The notes under the pieces: generated by a model | Databases searched by the model: none | What the model saw: only the letters and a program-made list of their open reading frames with translations | What the model was told of the DNA's origin: nothing | From: Echinicola rosea | GTDB taxonomy: Bacteria; Bacteroidota; Bacteroidia; Cytophagales; Cyclobacteriaceae | DNA: 64,000 nucleotides | Assembly (NCBI RefSeq): GCF_005281475.1 | Contig: NZ_CP040106.1 | Coordinates: 4,368,501-4,432,500 of the forward strand | Direction of reading: 5' to 3' | Position numbers and translations under genes: made by a program | Shown here: one piece after another, positions 26,978 through 35,649 of the stretch | Layout of the letters: every line of letters begins with the position of its first letter | How positions within the stretch are numbered: the stretch's first letter is position 1

Positions 26978-28825
26978 ATGAGAAGAAGCATCGTCAAGCT
27001 TGGTCTATTTTTATGTGCACTGATGGGTGTCTTTCACCAATCTTTTGGTCAATTACGCCAACTCAGTGTCAATAGGAGCGATTATGTCGATAGTAAACAG
27101 AAACATATCCATTCCAAGTTATTGGCGGACACATTGGAATTGCCGTTCTGGGATGATTTTTCCCAAGGCACCTTGGACAGCACAAAATGGGAATCCCGTG
27201 GTGCCAATGTCTCCCTTAGCATTGGCGTGGGAGCACCGAGCCTGGGCGTCATGCTCTTGGACGGCACCAAAGCCAATGGGCAACCCTACAGCACCGATAT
27301 CGGCCAAGTGAACCTGACCGACCGGATTACCTCTCGCTCCATAAATCTTTCGGGGCTAAGCGATGAAGCGCAAGGCAGCACCTACCTTAGCTTCTTTTGG
27401 CAAGCCGGTGGGAAAGCCGAAATCCCCGATTCAGAAGATTTTCTCCAACTGTCCTTTTTGGACAGCTTGGGAAATTGGAATGTAATATGGACCCAATATG
27501 GAGGGGACAGCATCCAAGCATTCCAACAGGAAATCATTCCGCTGGAAGGAATTTACCAGCATGGCCAATTCAAGATGATGTTTCAGAGTTCCGGAAGGAT
27601 GGCCGGACCATTTGACAGCTGGTTGCTGGATTATGTGTATCTCAACAAAAACAGGTCGGAAGATGACCTGAATTATCCCGATAGAGCACTTACGCAATTG
27701 AACAGTAGCTTTTTGGGGAAATATACAGCCTTGCCATTATTTGAATTCAATGCACTCTCAGATACCGTCTTGACCAGCGTTCAAAACCAGTTTTACAATT
27801 TGAACGACCGGTTCAGGGCCATGGAATATTCGGCCGAAATCAGGGATAAAGGCAATCAGGAACCCGTCATGGTGCTCAATTCAAACACGCCATTTAACCC
27901 GGTACCATTGGCAAACGAGCGAAGGGATTTTGCCAGCGGCATACCTACAGAACTGGCGGAACAAAATCGTGAAGAGGAATTTGACCTGGAAAGTATCGTT
28001 TATCTGAGCTCTGGGGATGATTTCCTAATTGATCATATCACCGATGGTGATACCACCTACTTCAGCCAAGTGGATTTCCGCATCAATGACACGGCGCGGA
28101 CTACTATCCCGATCAGGGATTATTATGCTTTTGATCGGGGAACGGTGGACTATGCAGCGGGAATCAACCAACGCTCTGGCATGTTGGCCGTAAAGTACCA
28201 CGCCTCCTCTCCTGCCTATGTCAATGCACTTAGCATCAATTTCACAAACCCGGCCCAAGCAGGTACAGCAGTGGACTTATTGATATGGTCATCGCTGGAA
28301 GCCGAACCGGTTTTTGCCAAAGAAGTTATTATTCAACCCAAGAACCAGCTGGAAGAATTTACCAAATTCCCCTTGGATACTGCTATCCAAGTGGAAGGTG
28401 ACTTCTATGTTGGTTATATGCAGTTTACCAATGATTTCGTCCATATTGGCCTGGACAAATCAAACGACACCTCTTCCGAAGTCCATTACAATATCTCAGG
28501 ATCCTGGGCCCCCAGTGAACAAGTGATCGGCTCCCTTATGATCAGGGCACACATGCAAACGGAAGGCCCCCAGCCACCTGATTCCCCTGAGACGGAATCC
28601 CAGATCAAAGCCTATCCAAATCCAGTCGAAAACAATAAAATATTCTTGGAAGGAGACGTGGACGATATCAAACTTTACGACACCTTTGGCAGGGAAATAA
28701 ATATCGATATCAGTGAGGCAGAAAATGGCAAATTCGTTAATTTTACCACGAATCGTAAAGGAGTTTACCTAATCAAAGCCTGGAATAAAAACTCACCGCA
28801 ATTAATAAGAATTTTAGTCAAATAG
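26978..28825 (+). CDS. T9SS type A sorting domain protein of unknown function
   Basis: 615 residues with a signal peptide (about 1-24, QSFGQ). The body has a jelly-roll-like domain at about 55-225 (ELPFWDDFSQGTLDSTKWES, then a GPFDSWLLDYVYLNK end), followed by unrecognised beta-rich sequence, and a T9SS type A C-terminal domain (IKAYPNPVENNKIFLEG to QLIRILVK, about 545-615). It is predicted to be exported and attached to the cell surface. No catalytic motif is visible. Its start is directly adjacent to the PASTA gene stop, and the rhodanese gene follows after 5 nt, so the three probably form one transcript. Confidence 0.85.
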   Translation: MRRSIVKLGLFLCALMGVFHQSFGQLRQLSVNRSDYVDSKQKHIHSKLLADTLELPFWDDFSQGTLDSTKWESRGANVSLSIGVGAPSLGVMLLDGTKANGQPYSTDIGQVNLTDRITSRSINLSGLSDEAQGSTYLSFFWQAGGKAEIPDSEDFLQLSFLDSLGNWNVIWTQYGGDSIQAFQQEIIPLEGIYQHGQFKMMFQSSGRMAGPFDSWLLDYVYLNKNRSEDDLNYPDRALTQLNSSFLGKYTALPLFEFNALSDTVLTSVQNQFYNLNDRFRAMEYSAEIRDKGNQEPVMVLNSNTPFNPVPLANERRDFASGIPTELAEQNREEEFDLESIVYLSSGDDFLIDHITDGDTTYFSQVDFRINDTARTTIPIRDYYAFDRGTVDYAAGINQRSGMLAVKYHASSPAYVNALSINFTNPAQAGTAVDLLIWSSLEAEPVFAKEVIIQPKNQLEEFTKFPLDTAIQVEGDFYVGYMQFTNDFVHIGLDKSNDTSSEVHYNISGSWAPSEQVIGSLMIRAHMQTEGPQPPDSPETESQIKAYPNPVENNKIFLEGDVDDIKLYDTFGREINIDISEAENGKFVNFTTNRKGVYLIKAWNKNSPQLIRILVK

Positions 28826-28830
28826 AGATT

Positions 28831-29136
28831 ATGGAAGACATTACTGTAGAAGAACTAAAGGAAAGAATAGACAAGAATGAGGAATTTCCATTTGTCGATG
28901 TCAGGGAAGAATGGGAATATGAAGAGGATAACCTTGGCGCCCTAAACATTCCGTTGGGACAATTGGCCGCTTCTTTGGACGAATTGGAGCAGTACAAAGA
29001 CCAGGAACTGGTAGTGCACTGCCGCTCAGGTGCCCGAAGTGGCAATGCCAAGAAATTCTTGGAAACCAAAGGATATACCAAAGTAAGAAACGTCTTGGGC
29101 GGTATCATGGCTTACAGGGAACTGGAAGAAGAATAA
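28831..29136 (+). CDS. Single-domain rhodanese-like protein
   Basis: 101 residues, one rhodanese domain. The start DITVEELKERIDKNEEFPFVDVREEWEY is typical and the active-site loop CRSGARSG provides the persulfide-forming cysteine. Such proteins move sulfane sulfur in the cytoplasm; no signal peptide is present. It ends the PASTA/T9SS transcript and is followed by a strong terminator. Confidence 0.92.
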   Translation: MEDITVEELKERIDKNEEFPFVDVREEWEYEEDNLGALNIPLGQLAASLDELEQYKDQELVVHCRSGARSGNAKKFLETKGYTKVRNVLGGIMAYRELEEE

Positions 29137-29149
29137 ATAAAATAAACCT

Positions 29150-29187
29150 GAGGCTGTTCCCCCAAACGGAGACAGCCTCTTTTTTTA
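29150..29187 (+). terminator. Rho-independent terminator after the rhodanese gene
   Basis: GAGGCTGT at 29150-29157 pairs with ACAGCCTC at 29172-29179, followed by an uninterrupted run of T. It ends the transcript that includes the PASTA, T9SS cargo and rhodanese genes. Confidence 0.8.
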
Positions 29188-29194
29188 GGATACG

Positions 29195-29653
29195 ATGGAG
29201 ACAGCCGTGTTTTTCAAGGAACTTTTTGATTATGGTTTTACCCAAAACCAACGGATCATTCGACAGCTACAAGAACAACCGGACATTGCCTCTGAGCGCT
29301 GCCACCTCCTGATTTCTCATGTCATCAATGCCCATCACATCTGGAATGCCAAAATCACGCAGTCAACTCCCCTGATGAAGCCATGGGATTTGCATTCGCT
29401 GGAGAAGGTTAACTCCTTGGATAAGCAAAATCTGGAAAACAGCCTCACCATTCTTACCAACATGGATATAAACCAACAAGTATCCTATCAATTAAGGGGT
29501 AATCAAGTCTTCGATCATCCTGTTCGCGATTTACTTTTTCAGATCATCAACCATACCACCTACCACAGGGGCCAAATCGCCTTGGAATTCAGAAAATGTG
29601 GTTTGGAACCCATCATGTCCGAATATATTTTACATAAAATGATGGAGAGGTAG
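29195..29653 (+). CDS. DinB-family protein
   Basis: 152 residues forming the four-helix DinB/YfiT-like fold. Conserved metal-site histidines are visible: the helix HVINAHHIWNAKI around residue 48 and the C-terminal INHTTYHRGQIALEF around residue 120. Family members are thiol transferases or of unknown function; this should not be confused with DNA polymerase IV, also called DinB. It begins 8 nt after the terminator T-run and precedes a DNA-alkylation repair gene, which hints at a damage or detoxification context. Confidence 0.88.
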   Translation: METAVFFKELFDYGFTQNQRIIRQLQEQPDIASERCHLLISHVINAHHIWNAKITQSTPLMKPWDLHSLEKVNSLDKQNLENSLTILTNMDINQQVSYQLRGNQVFDHPVRDLLFQIINHTTYHRGQIALEFRKCGLEPIMSEYILHKMMER

Positions 29654-29787
29654 CAGCAGGCTACAGGTAACCGTTTCTTCATTGAACTATTGCCCCAACT
29701 TTAGCATCTGCCCTACACATTCCGCAATTTTCGGGTGGTATGCTTAAGGTCTTCCAGTTATATTTACCCCTATCAAAGCAGTACAGC

Positions 29788-30633
29788 ATGAAAGAACAGG
29801 AAACCATCACCTACAAGCGTGTTGAAGAAGCCCTAAAATACTTGCAAAACAACTTCCAGCGACAGCCAACATTGGATGAAGTGGCAGATACAGCCCATCT
29901 AAGTCCTCACCATTTCCAGCGGCTATTCTCTGAATGGGCGGGTGTAAGCCCCAAAAAATTCCTGCAGTACATCAGTATTGGCCATGCCAAAAAGATTCTT
30001 AGCAGTCCATCATCAAACATACTGGAAGCAGCTATGGCTACAGGGCTATCAGGTACTGGACGACTTCATGACTTATTTGTCAATATCGAAGGAATGACTC
30101 CGGGTGAATTTAAGAACGGGGGTGAAAACTTGCAGATCAGCTATACTTTTTCCACCACTCCATTTGGGGCCATCTTAGTGGCGGCCACGCCAAAAGGGAT
30201 TTGTCATATGTCATTTGTGGACGACAGGTCTCATGCCCTTAAGCATCTTAAGGCCCAGTTTCCCAAGGCCCAATTTTCAGCACAAAACTCCCCCCATCAT
30301 CAAAAAGCCTTGCATATTTTTCAAAAAGACTGGCAACAGTTGGACGGGGTAAAGCTTCACCTGAAAGGGTCTGATTTCCAGCTCAAGGTATGGGAATGCC
30401 TGCTCAAAATCCCTCATGGAAACCTCAGCACTTACGGTCACATCGCCCAGTACATTCAAAAGCCCAATGCGGCACGAGCAGTAGGAACGGCCATTGGCAG
30501 CAATCCGGTTGCTTTTTTGATCCCTTGCCACCGCGTCATTCAGGCGTCTGGCGTGATTGGCGGATATATGTGGGGCCCACTCAGGAAGAAAGCCATCATC
30601 GGCTGGGAAGCAGCGGCAGCGGAGAGGGAATAG
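29788..30633 (+). CDS. AraC-type HTH fused to methylated-DNA--[protein]-cysteine S-methyltransferase
   Basis: 281 residues from the ATG at 29788 (MKEQETITYKRV); an upstream ATG at 29740 would add 16 residues that do not look conserved. The N-terminal AraC HTH (about 15-100, LDEVADTAHLSPHHFQRLFSEWAGVSPKKFLQ) is followed by the alkyltransferase domain with the active cysteine C247 in IPCHRVI. It removes O6-alkyl groups from guanine in a suicide reaction. It resembles E. coli Ada but lacks the N-terminal zinc/phosphotriester domain (no C-x-x-C start), so it would not sense phosphotriester damage in the classical way. It may still act as a regulator. Confidence 0.92.
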   Translation: MKEQETITYKRVEEALKYLQNNFQRQPTLDEVADTAHLSPHHFQRLFSEWAGVSPKKFLQYISIGHAKKILSSPSSNILEAAMATGLSGTGRLHDLFVNIEGMTPGEFKNGGENLQISYTFSTTPFGAILVAATPKGICHMSFVDDRSHALKHLKAQFPKAQFSAQNSPHHQKALHIFQKDWQQLDGVKLHLKGSDFQLKVWECLLKIPHGNLSTYGHIAQYIQKPNAARAVGTAIGSNPVAFLIPCHRVIQASGVIGGYMWGPLRKKAIIGWEAAAAERE

Positions 30634-30690
30634 TGAAAAAGGATATTGAGATGGGAGTAGTGAGACATGAGTATGGAGTATTGTGTACAA

Positions 30691-30763
30691 AAGCCCTCCC
30701 TTTGTAAGTGGGCTTAGGTGGAGCTACTTTATTCCAGGTTGTGCTGGGTCTCTGCCCCAGCAC
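30691..30763. repeat. Terminator-like hairpin plus short hairpin repeat, copy 2
   Basis: AAGCCC/GGGCTT at 30691-30715 could end the alkyltransferase transcript. Next is GTGCTGGG/CCCAGCAC at 30741-30763, the second copy of the short repeat seen at 26004-26026, again followed by TGGCAA. No gene lies in 30634-30934. Confidence 0.45.
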
Positions 30764-30934
30764 TGGCAAGCACTGAGTCTCTGACTCTATTAAATAATAT
30801 TGGGATGTGAGATGTGAGTGTTTTAGGTGCAAAAAACGGGAATTCCCCACAGGGTAAAATTTGAAAATCCGCTGTATAACTCTATCTTTATTGCCCATCT
30901 TTTAGAACAAAAAAACCTATAGAAACCTATTATC

Positions 30935-32083
30935 ATGACAAAAACAATCAAAGCGGCCATCGTGGGCACCGGTTTTATTGGTCCGGCACACCTTGAGGCC
31001 TTACGAAGGATCCCCAACATTGAGGTAATTGCACTATGTGAAGTAAACCAAGAACTGGCCGAGGAAAAGGCCAAACTTTTAGGGATTCCCCAAGCCTTTA
31101 CTTTTGAGGAAATGCTCAAGCAACCAGAAATCGAAGTGGTGCACATCTGTACGCCCAACTTCCTTCACTTCAGCCAATCAAAGGCGGCCCTTGAAGCAGG
31201 CAAACACGTCGTTTGTGAAAAACCCCTTGCCACCAAAATCGACGAGGCGGAGGAACTCGTTGCGCTGGCCAAAGAAAAAGGATTGGTCAACGCCGTGCAC
31301 TTTAACCTGCGCTATTACCCAATGGTCCGTCAGATGAAAACCATGAGGGAAAACGGCGAACTTGGCGAAATCTATAACATCATGGGCTCCTACCTACAGG
31401 ACTGGCTTTACCTCAATACTGACTATAACTGGCGGCTGGAGCCGGACAAATCCGGCGATTCCAGGGCGATTGCCGATATCGGTTCTCACCTGCTGGACCT
31501 TACCGAATACGTTACTGGGTTGAAGATCACAGAAGTAATGGCAGATTTCAGCACCGTCCACAAGACAAGGCTAAAACCGCTTAAACCCATCGAAACGTAT
31601 TCCGGAAAAATGCTTAAGGAATCGGATTATGCCGAAGTGCCCATCGATACAGAAGACCATGCCACTGTCATGCTGCGTTTTGACAACGGCAACAAAGGTT
31701 CGGTAACAGTCAGCCAGGTAAATGCCGGTCGCAAAAACAGACTGAATATCGAAATAGCCGGTTCTAAGTCCAACTTTGAATGGTGTTCCGAGCGCCCGAA
31801 CGAAATGTGGATAGGAAAGCGTGAAAGTCCCAATCAACAACTGATGAAAGATCCTGCCCTCTTCACACCAGAAGCCGCTGGTCTCATCAGCTTCCCAGGT
31901 GGCCATAATGAAGGCTTTCCAGATACTTCCAAGCAGATGTTTAAGGAAGTGTACGCGGCTGTAGCAAAAGGCAAGCAACCCGAGCAGCCTTCCTTCCCCA
32001 CGTTTGAGGATGGGTATAGAGAGCTATTGATTTGTGAAAGAATCATAGAGAGTCACAAAAAACAAGCTTGGGTAAAACTCTAA
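30935..32083 (+). CDS. Gfo/Idh/MocA-family NAD(P)-dependent oxidoreductase
   Basis: 382 residues. The N-terminal Rossmann fold has VGTGFIGPAHLEAL, and the family's CEKPLATKIDEAEEL motif (about residues 93-107) positions the catalytic lysine. The C-terminal alpha/beta substrate domain includes DIGSHLLDLTEYVTG, whose His is the likely proton donor. Members act on sugars, inositols or amino-sugar derivatives; substrate cannot be assigned from sequence alone. It contains no Tat signal, so it is cytoplasmic, unlike many exported relatives. A TATCTTTA box (7 of 8 to consensus) lies just upstream at 30884-30891. It is followed by its own terminator. Confidence 0.92.
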   Translation: MTKTIKAAIVGTGFIGPAHLEALRRIPNIEVIALCEVNQELAEEKAKLLGIPQAFTFEEMLKQPEIEVVHICTPNFLHFSQSKAALEAGKHVVCEKPLATKIDEAEELVALAKEKGLVNAVHFNLRYYPMVRQMKTMRENGELGEIYNIMGSYLQDWLYLNTDYNWRLEPDKSGDSRAIADIGSHLLDLTEYVTGLKITEVMADFSTVHKTRLKPLKPIETYSGKMLKESDYAEVPIDTEDHATVMLRFDNGNKGSVTVSQVNAGRKNRLNIEIAGSKSNFEWCSERPNEMWIGKRESPNQQLMKDPALFTPEAAGLISFPGGHNEGFPDTSKQMFKEVYAAVAKGKQPEQPSFPTFEDGYRELLICERIIESHKKQAWVKL

Positions 32084-32104
32084 GCGACATTCTTGAATTA
32101 CTAA

Positions 32105-32142
32105 AAAAGTGCCTTTCTTGCCTTTGCTTGGAAGGCACTTTT
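32105..32142 (+). terminator. Terminator between the oxidoreductase and truC
   Basis: AAAAGTGCCTT at 32105-32115 pairs perfectly with AAGGCACTTTT at 32132-32142 (11 bp). This argues against starting the next gene at the upstream TTG at 32068, which would translate through the hairpin. Confidence 0.75.
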
Positions 32143-32148
32143 ATGATC

Positions 32149-32856
32149 ATGACCGAACTCGAAATACTCTTTGAAGATGAGCACTACATTGCGGTAAACA
32201 AGCCTGCCGGTGTCATGGTGCACCGCTCGAGCATTGCAAAAGACGATAATCCTGTATATGCCATGCAGGTGCTACGTGACCAAATGGGACATCATGTTTA
32301 TCCCTTACACCGCATTGACAGACCTACTTCCGGTGTATTGTGGTTTGCCAGAAACCGGGATGTGGTTCCGGTCTTTCAAGAACAATTCATTACTAAAGAT
32401 ATTCAGAAATATTACCTCACGGCTGTCAGGGGATATACCAAGGAGCATGAAGGGCTCATCGATTACCCACTACGCAAAAACCTTAAGAAAGAACTCCAAG
32501 ATGCCCAAACGGCCTATCTACGCCTGGGACAAGTAGAAATTCCCATCCAAAGCTCCCCGCGCCATGACACCAGCAGATATTCACTGGTTCGAGCATCCCC
32601 ATTGACAGGACGTATGCACCAAATTAGGAGGCATTTTGCCCATGAGCGCAACTATATAATCGGAGACAATACGCACGGAGACAACCGTCAAAACCGTTTT
32701 TTCAGAATGCATTTTCAAATGCACCACATGCTCCTCCATGCTTGGTTCACTGTTTTTGATCACCCGATCACGGGCGAAAAAATTACCGTAACCGCTCCTC
32801 TGCCCGACCATTTTTATAAAATCATCACGGAATTTGGCTGGAAAGAATTGGTTTAG
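32149..32856 (+). CDS. truC: tRNA pseudouridine(65) synthase TruC-like (RluA family)
   Basis: 235 residues from the ATG at 32149 (MTELEILFED); an ATG at 32143 is equally possible. The RluA-family catalytic motif HRIDRPTSGVLWFA supplies the essential Asp, and LTGRMHQIRRHFAH is the conserved C-terminal segment. Without an S4 domain and with DDNPVYAMQVLRDQMGHHVYPLH it resembles TruC, which modifies U65 in some tRNAs. The distinction from other RluA-type enzymes is moderately certain. Confidence 0.85.
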   Translation: MTELEILFEDEHYIAVNKPAGVMVHRSSIAKDDNPVYAMQVLRDQMGHHVYPLHRIDRPTSGVLWFARNRDVVPVFQEQFITKDIQKYYLTAVRGYTKEHEGLIDYPLRKNLKKELQDAQTAYLRLGQVEIPIQSSPRHDTSRYSLVRASPLTGRMHQIRRHFAHERNYIIGDNTHGDNRQNRFFRMHFQMHHMLLHAWFTVFDHPITGEKITVTAPLPDHFYKIITEFGWKELV

Positions 32857-33224
32857 CGATTTACAATGCACAAATCGAAGCAAAGTGGTATCAAGCGGAA
32901 AAGCTGGGGGCTGATAGAACGCTGATGACACAGATGATTAAGATTTGCGCTGATTTTTTCTTTATATGAAAAAGCCAAGTAGTATTAAAAGCCCGGAAAG
33001 CGCGACACAATGAATTCTGTAACCTGCGGAGTCATGCGCAGGAGGTTTGAGATCTCCTCATCCTTCAGAAGGATTACCAGCGGCACGAATGATTGCTATG
33101 CCTACACGAAAAATGTTTTCTTTCAATTTGCTAAATGCGTTTGCACCAAGTGAACGATCATCGTTTCCCATTGTGGTAAAAAAAAAACTATATTTAACCC
33201 AGAATATAACTTTAGACATTGCTT
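32857..33224. other. Intergenic stretch with a shared repeat
   Basis: No credible gene. At 32918-32960 the text AACGCTGATGACACAGATGA and the following TTAAGATTTGCGCTGA recur in inverse orientation at 58234-58278, a dispersed repeat. The following 80 nt (GCGGAGTCATGCGCAGGAGG, then GAGATCTCCTC) look like another repeat fragment; no second copy was found in this window. Confidence 0.5.
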
Positions 33225-34715
33225 ATGAAAAACAGTTTTATCTACGCCGCATTGGCAGGCTTTACGCTTCTGCCCTTTACATCCACGGCTCAAAAGACAG
33301 CTATTGACAAGTCCATCGAGAAAAAAGAAGCCGTATCCCATTTTAGGTACCTGGCGGCAGACGAGTTAAAAGGACGGGATGCCGCCCGCCCTGAGATCAA
33401 TATCGCCGGAAGGTACATTGCGGAGCAGTTTCGGAAATATGGCGCCACCCCAATTGATCCGGAAGGCCGTTACTACCAAGCGGTACCAATGAGGCTATCT
33501 GCACCACCCAAAACCGGTCAACTGCAACTTGGAACCGAACAGCTGATCCAGGGAGAGAGCATGCTTGTGCTGGACGGGGAGTCACTGGAAGGCGACTACG
33601 AAATGGTGGTAGCCGGCTATGGCCTCGAAGAAGATTTGGAAGGAAAAGATGTAGCGGGTAAAATTTTGGTCGTTCGCGTCGGGGGGCCAGAAAAAATGGG
33701 GCCTTCGCAGCTTTTTGCAGCAGGCAGGGAAAAGCTGGCCTTGGCAAAGGAAAAAGATGCTGTTGCGCTGATAGAAATGTACAATCTGCAAAATCCACCT
33801 TGGCCCCTTCTTCTAGGCTATCTGAACAAACCTCAGCTAATGCTCGCAGATGGCGAGGAACCGAAAGATGCCGGAATCCCCTATATCTGGGCCAAAGACC
33901 TGGACGGGAACCTTATCAAATCCATTGACGAAGGCGAGATTGACCAAGTCGATGTAGCGATCAACGGAAAAGTCAATAATCCCATCACCAGTAATAATAT
34001 CGTGGCGGTGATAGAAGGTACAGATGAAGAACTAAGAGATGAATACGTGATGCTCTCAGCCCATTATGACCACATTGGCATAGGCAAGCCAAACGCCCAA
34101 GGGGACTCCATTTATAATGGCGCCAGGGACAATGCTGTCGGAACAGTGGCCATCATTAATGCCGCCAAATACTTTGTGGAAAATCCTCCCAAACGATCCA
34201 TCTTGCTCTGCGCATGGACGGCTGAGGAAAAAGGCCTGTTGGGATCAGCTTATTTTTCCGAACACCCAATGGTAACTCTGGATAAAATCGTTTATAATCT
34301 AAACATCGATAACGGAGGCTATAACGACACCAGTATCATCACTGTCATTGGACTGGGCAGAACAACGGCGGATTACCTTATTTATGAAGCAGTAGATGAG
34401 TTTGGCTTGTCAGCTGAAGGAGATCCATCTCCAGAGCAAGGACTATACGATCGCTCGGACAATGTCAATTTTGCCAAAAAAGGCATCCCGGCTCCTACTT
34501 TTAGCTTGGGTTTCACGGCTTTTGACGAAGAAATCATGAAATATTATCACCAAGCAGCGGACCAAGTGGATAATTTTGACCTGGATTATGCCATGAAGTA
34601 CTGGAAAGCCTATCTCTTGACAGCGGAAAAAATAGCCAACACAAATGAAAAACCTGCTTGGGAAAAAGGCGATAAATATGAAGAAGCTGGAAAAGCCCTA
34701 TATGGAACCAAGTAA
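33225..34715 (+). CDS. Secreted M28-family zinc aminopeptidase
   Basis: 496 residues from the ATG at 33225; the in-frame TTG at 33219 is unlikely. A signal peptide ends near residue 22 (STAQ). A PA-like insert (about 110-260) precedes the M28 catalytic core, whose metal ligands are visible: SAHYDHIG (His), GARDNAVG (bridging Asp), WTAEEKGLLG (catalytic Glu plus Glu ligand), LNIDNGG (Asp) and YYHQAADQVD (His). It should release amino acids or dipeptides from peptides in the periplasm or outside. No T9SS domain is present. Confidence 0.93.
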   Translation: MKNSFIYAALAGFTLLPFTSTAQKTAIDKSIEKKEAVSHFRYLAADELKGRDAARPEINIAGRYIAEQFRKYGATPIDPEGRYYQAVPMRLSAPPKTGQLQLGTEQLIQGESMLVLDGESLEGDYEMVVAGYGLEEDLEGKDVAGKILVVRVGGPEKMGPSQLFAAGREKLALAKEKDAVALIEMYNLQNPPWPLLLGYLNKPQLMLADGEEPKDAGIPYIWAKDLDGNLIKSIDEGEIDQVDVAINGKVNNPITSNNIVAVIEGTDEELRDEYVMLSAHYDHIGIGKPNAQGDSIYNGARDNAVGTVAIINAAKYFVENPPKRSILLCAWTAEEKGLLGSAYFSEHPMVTLDKIVYNLNIDNGGYNDTSIITVIGLGRTTADYLIYEAVDEFGLSAEGDPSPEQGLYDRSDNVNFAKKGIPAPTFSLGFTAFDEEIMKYYHQAADQVDNFDLDYAMKYWKAYLLTAEKIANTNEKPAWEKGDKYEEAGKALYGTK

Positions 34716-35179
34716 TTTGGGGTTCTATATGGATTGTAGTGGGTAAATTATCCCATTACTATTCTAGAAGGTAATCTTTAATAGTAAAATAGCCGGAAAA
34801 TTTGATCCGCCTTGCAGCTATTGGGCATAAAGAAATTAAACACGTGCGTGGGCAAAGAGGCAGGCTTGTCTGACGAAGTGATGAGAAAAAAGGTGGCTGG
34901 CGGCTAAACGAGAGGAGTTAGCCTGCATGAGGGCGGGGGTTAATTTTAGCCCAAAAGCTGCACAGCGGCGGGGTTTTTTGGTTACTTTTTTTACCTGTAG
35001 AAAAAAAGTAACAACAGTAAATGATGATAACCAAGCTGAATGGGATCAAGAAGGGTAAATCAGTTATCCACAGTAAATCATATAGAACCTAATTTGGTTT
35101 AGTTCCCATCGGAAAAGAATCTTTATTTCATGTGTTTCGCTTAAAAAAAGCACCTAAATAATCAGCTTTCAAGGTGGAA
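34716..35179 (+). repeat. Degenerate relic of the type-M body (copy B) at about 34805-35095
   Basis: From CCGCCTTGCAGCTATTGGGC to AGTAACAACAGTAAATGATG the sequence parallels the body of elements A, C and D but with many changes and without recognisable terminal inverted repeats. The hairpin is kept: TTACTTTTTTT/AAAAAAAGTAA, where the closing G-C of the other copies has become T-A on both arms. It lacks the roughly 18-nt CCTGTGCGCCGTGGCGTA found in the other copies. The flanks (34716-34800) hold nothing recognisable. Confidence 0.6.
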
Positions 35180-35215
35180 ATGATAAAAGTCGGGATTACT
35201 CCCGGCTTTTATCAT
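35180..35215 (-). terminator. Terminator overlapping the stop of the GlsB-like gene
   Basis: ATGATAAAAG..CTTTTATCAT with inner CGGGA/TCCCG gives a long stem (35180-35215). The stop codon (35212) lies inside the arm, so the gene ends in its own terminator. Confidence 0.7.
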
Positions 35216-35478
35216 TTAGAGAAATTGGGTGCAATCAACTTTTTCCAGATATAGAGAATGATCAATGCTCCTATAATTGCCCATATCAAGCCCCATCCGA
35301 GTCCACTTCCACCGGCACTTTCGAAGCCCAATGCCCGACCTATAAAGCCTCCCACAAAAGCTCCTCCTATGCCAATAAGGATCGTCACGATAAAACCTCC
35401 CGGATCCTTTCCAGGCATTATCCATTTTGCTAATGCACCGGCTATCAAGCCAAAAATAATCCACCAAATAAATGTCAT
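35212..35478 (-). CDS. GlsB/YeaQ/YmgE-family small membrane protein
   Basis: 88 residues, almost entirely three glycine-rich membrane helices (IIFGLIAGALAKWIMPG, then GFIVTILIGIGGAFVGGFIG, then WAIIGALIILYIW). It belongs to the transglycosylase-associated protein family, often stress-induced; its biochemical role is unknown. It is a single-gene unit on the minus strand with its own terminator. Confidence 0.92.
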   Translation of the reverse strand: MTFIWWIIFGLIAGALAKWIMPGKDPGGFIVTILIGIGGAFVGGFIGRALGFESAGGSGLGWGLIWAIIGALIILYIWKKLIAPNFSK

Positions 35479-35594
35479 AAGGCAATAGGGTTTAGATTGT
35501 TAATCTTTAACACAAAATAGGAAAAACACACAAAACAACCTATTGATTACGTATATTTTAAAGTACAATCCATTGTTACGGATGGATTTAAATT

Positions 35595-35622
35595 AAAAAA
35601 GCACCGTGACCGGTGCTTTTTT
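35595..35622 (-). terminator. Terminator of the DUF2752-TM2-DUF4097 operon
   Basis: A perfect 11-bp stem AAAAAAGCACC/GGTGCTTTTTT with a 6-nt loop and T-run on both strands. It lies 27 nt after the DUF4097 stop. Confidence 0.8.
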
Positions 35623-35649
35623 CAAATACTTATAAAAATAATTCCTCTA

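Noticed and set aside
29195..29653. DNA polymerase IV
   Set aside because: The DinB name is ambiguous; the 152-residue helical protein with paired histidines is the DinB/YfiT thiol-transferase-like family, not a Y-family polymerase.
30935..32083. Inositol 2-dehydrogenase working with MIOX
   Set aside because: Gfo/Idh/MocA enzymes have many substrates; distance and separate terminators give no support for a shared inositol pathway.
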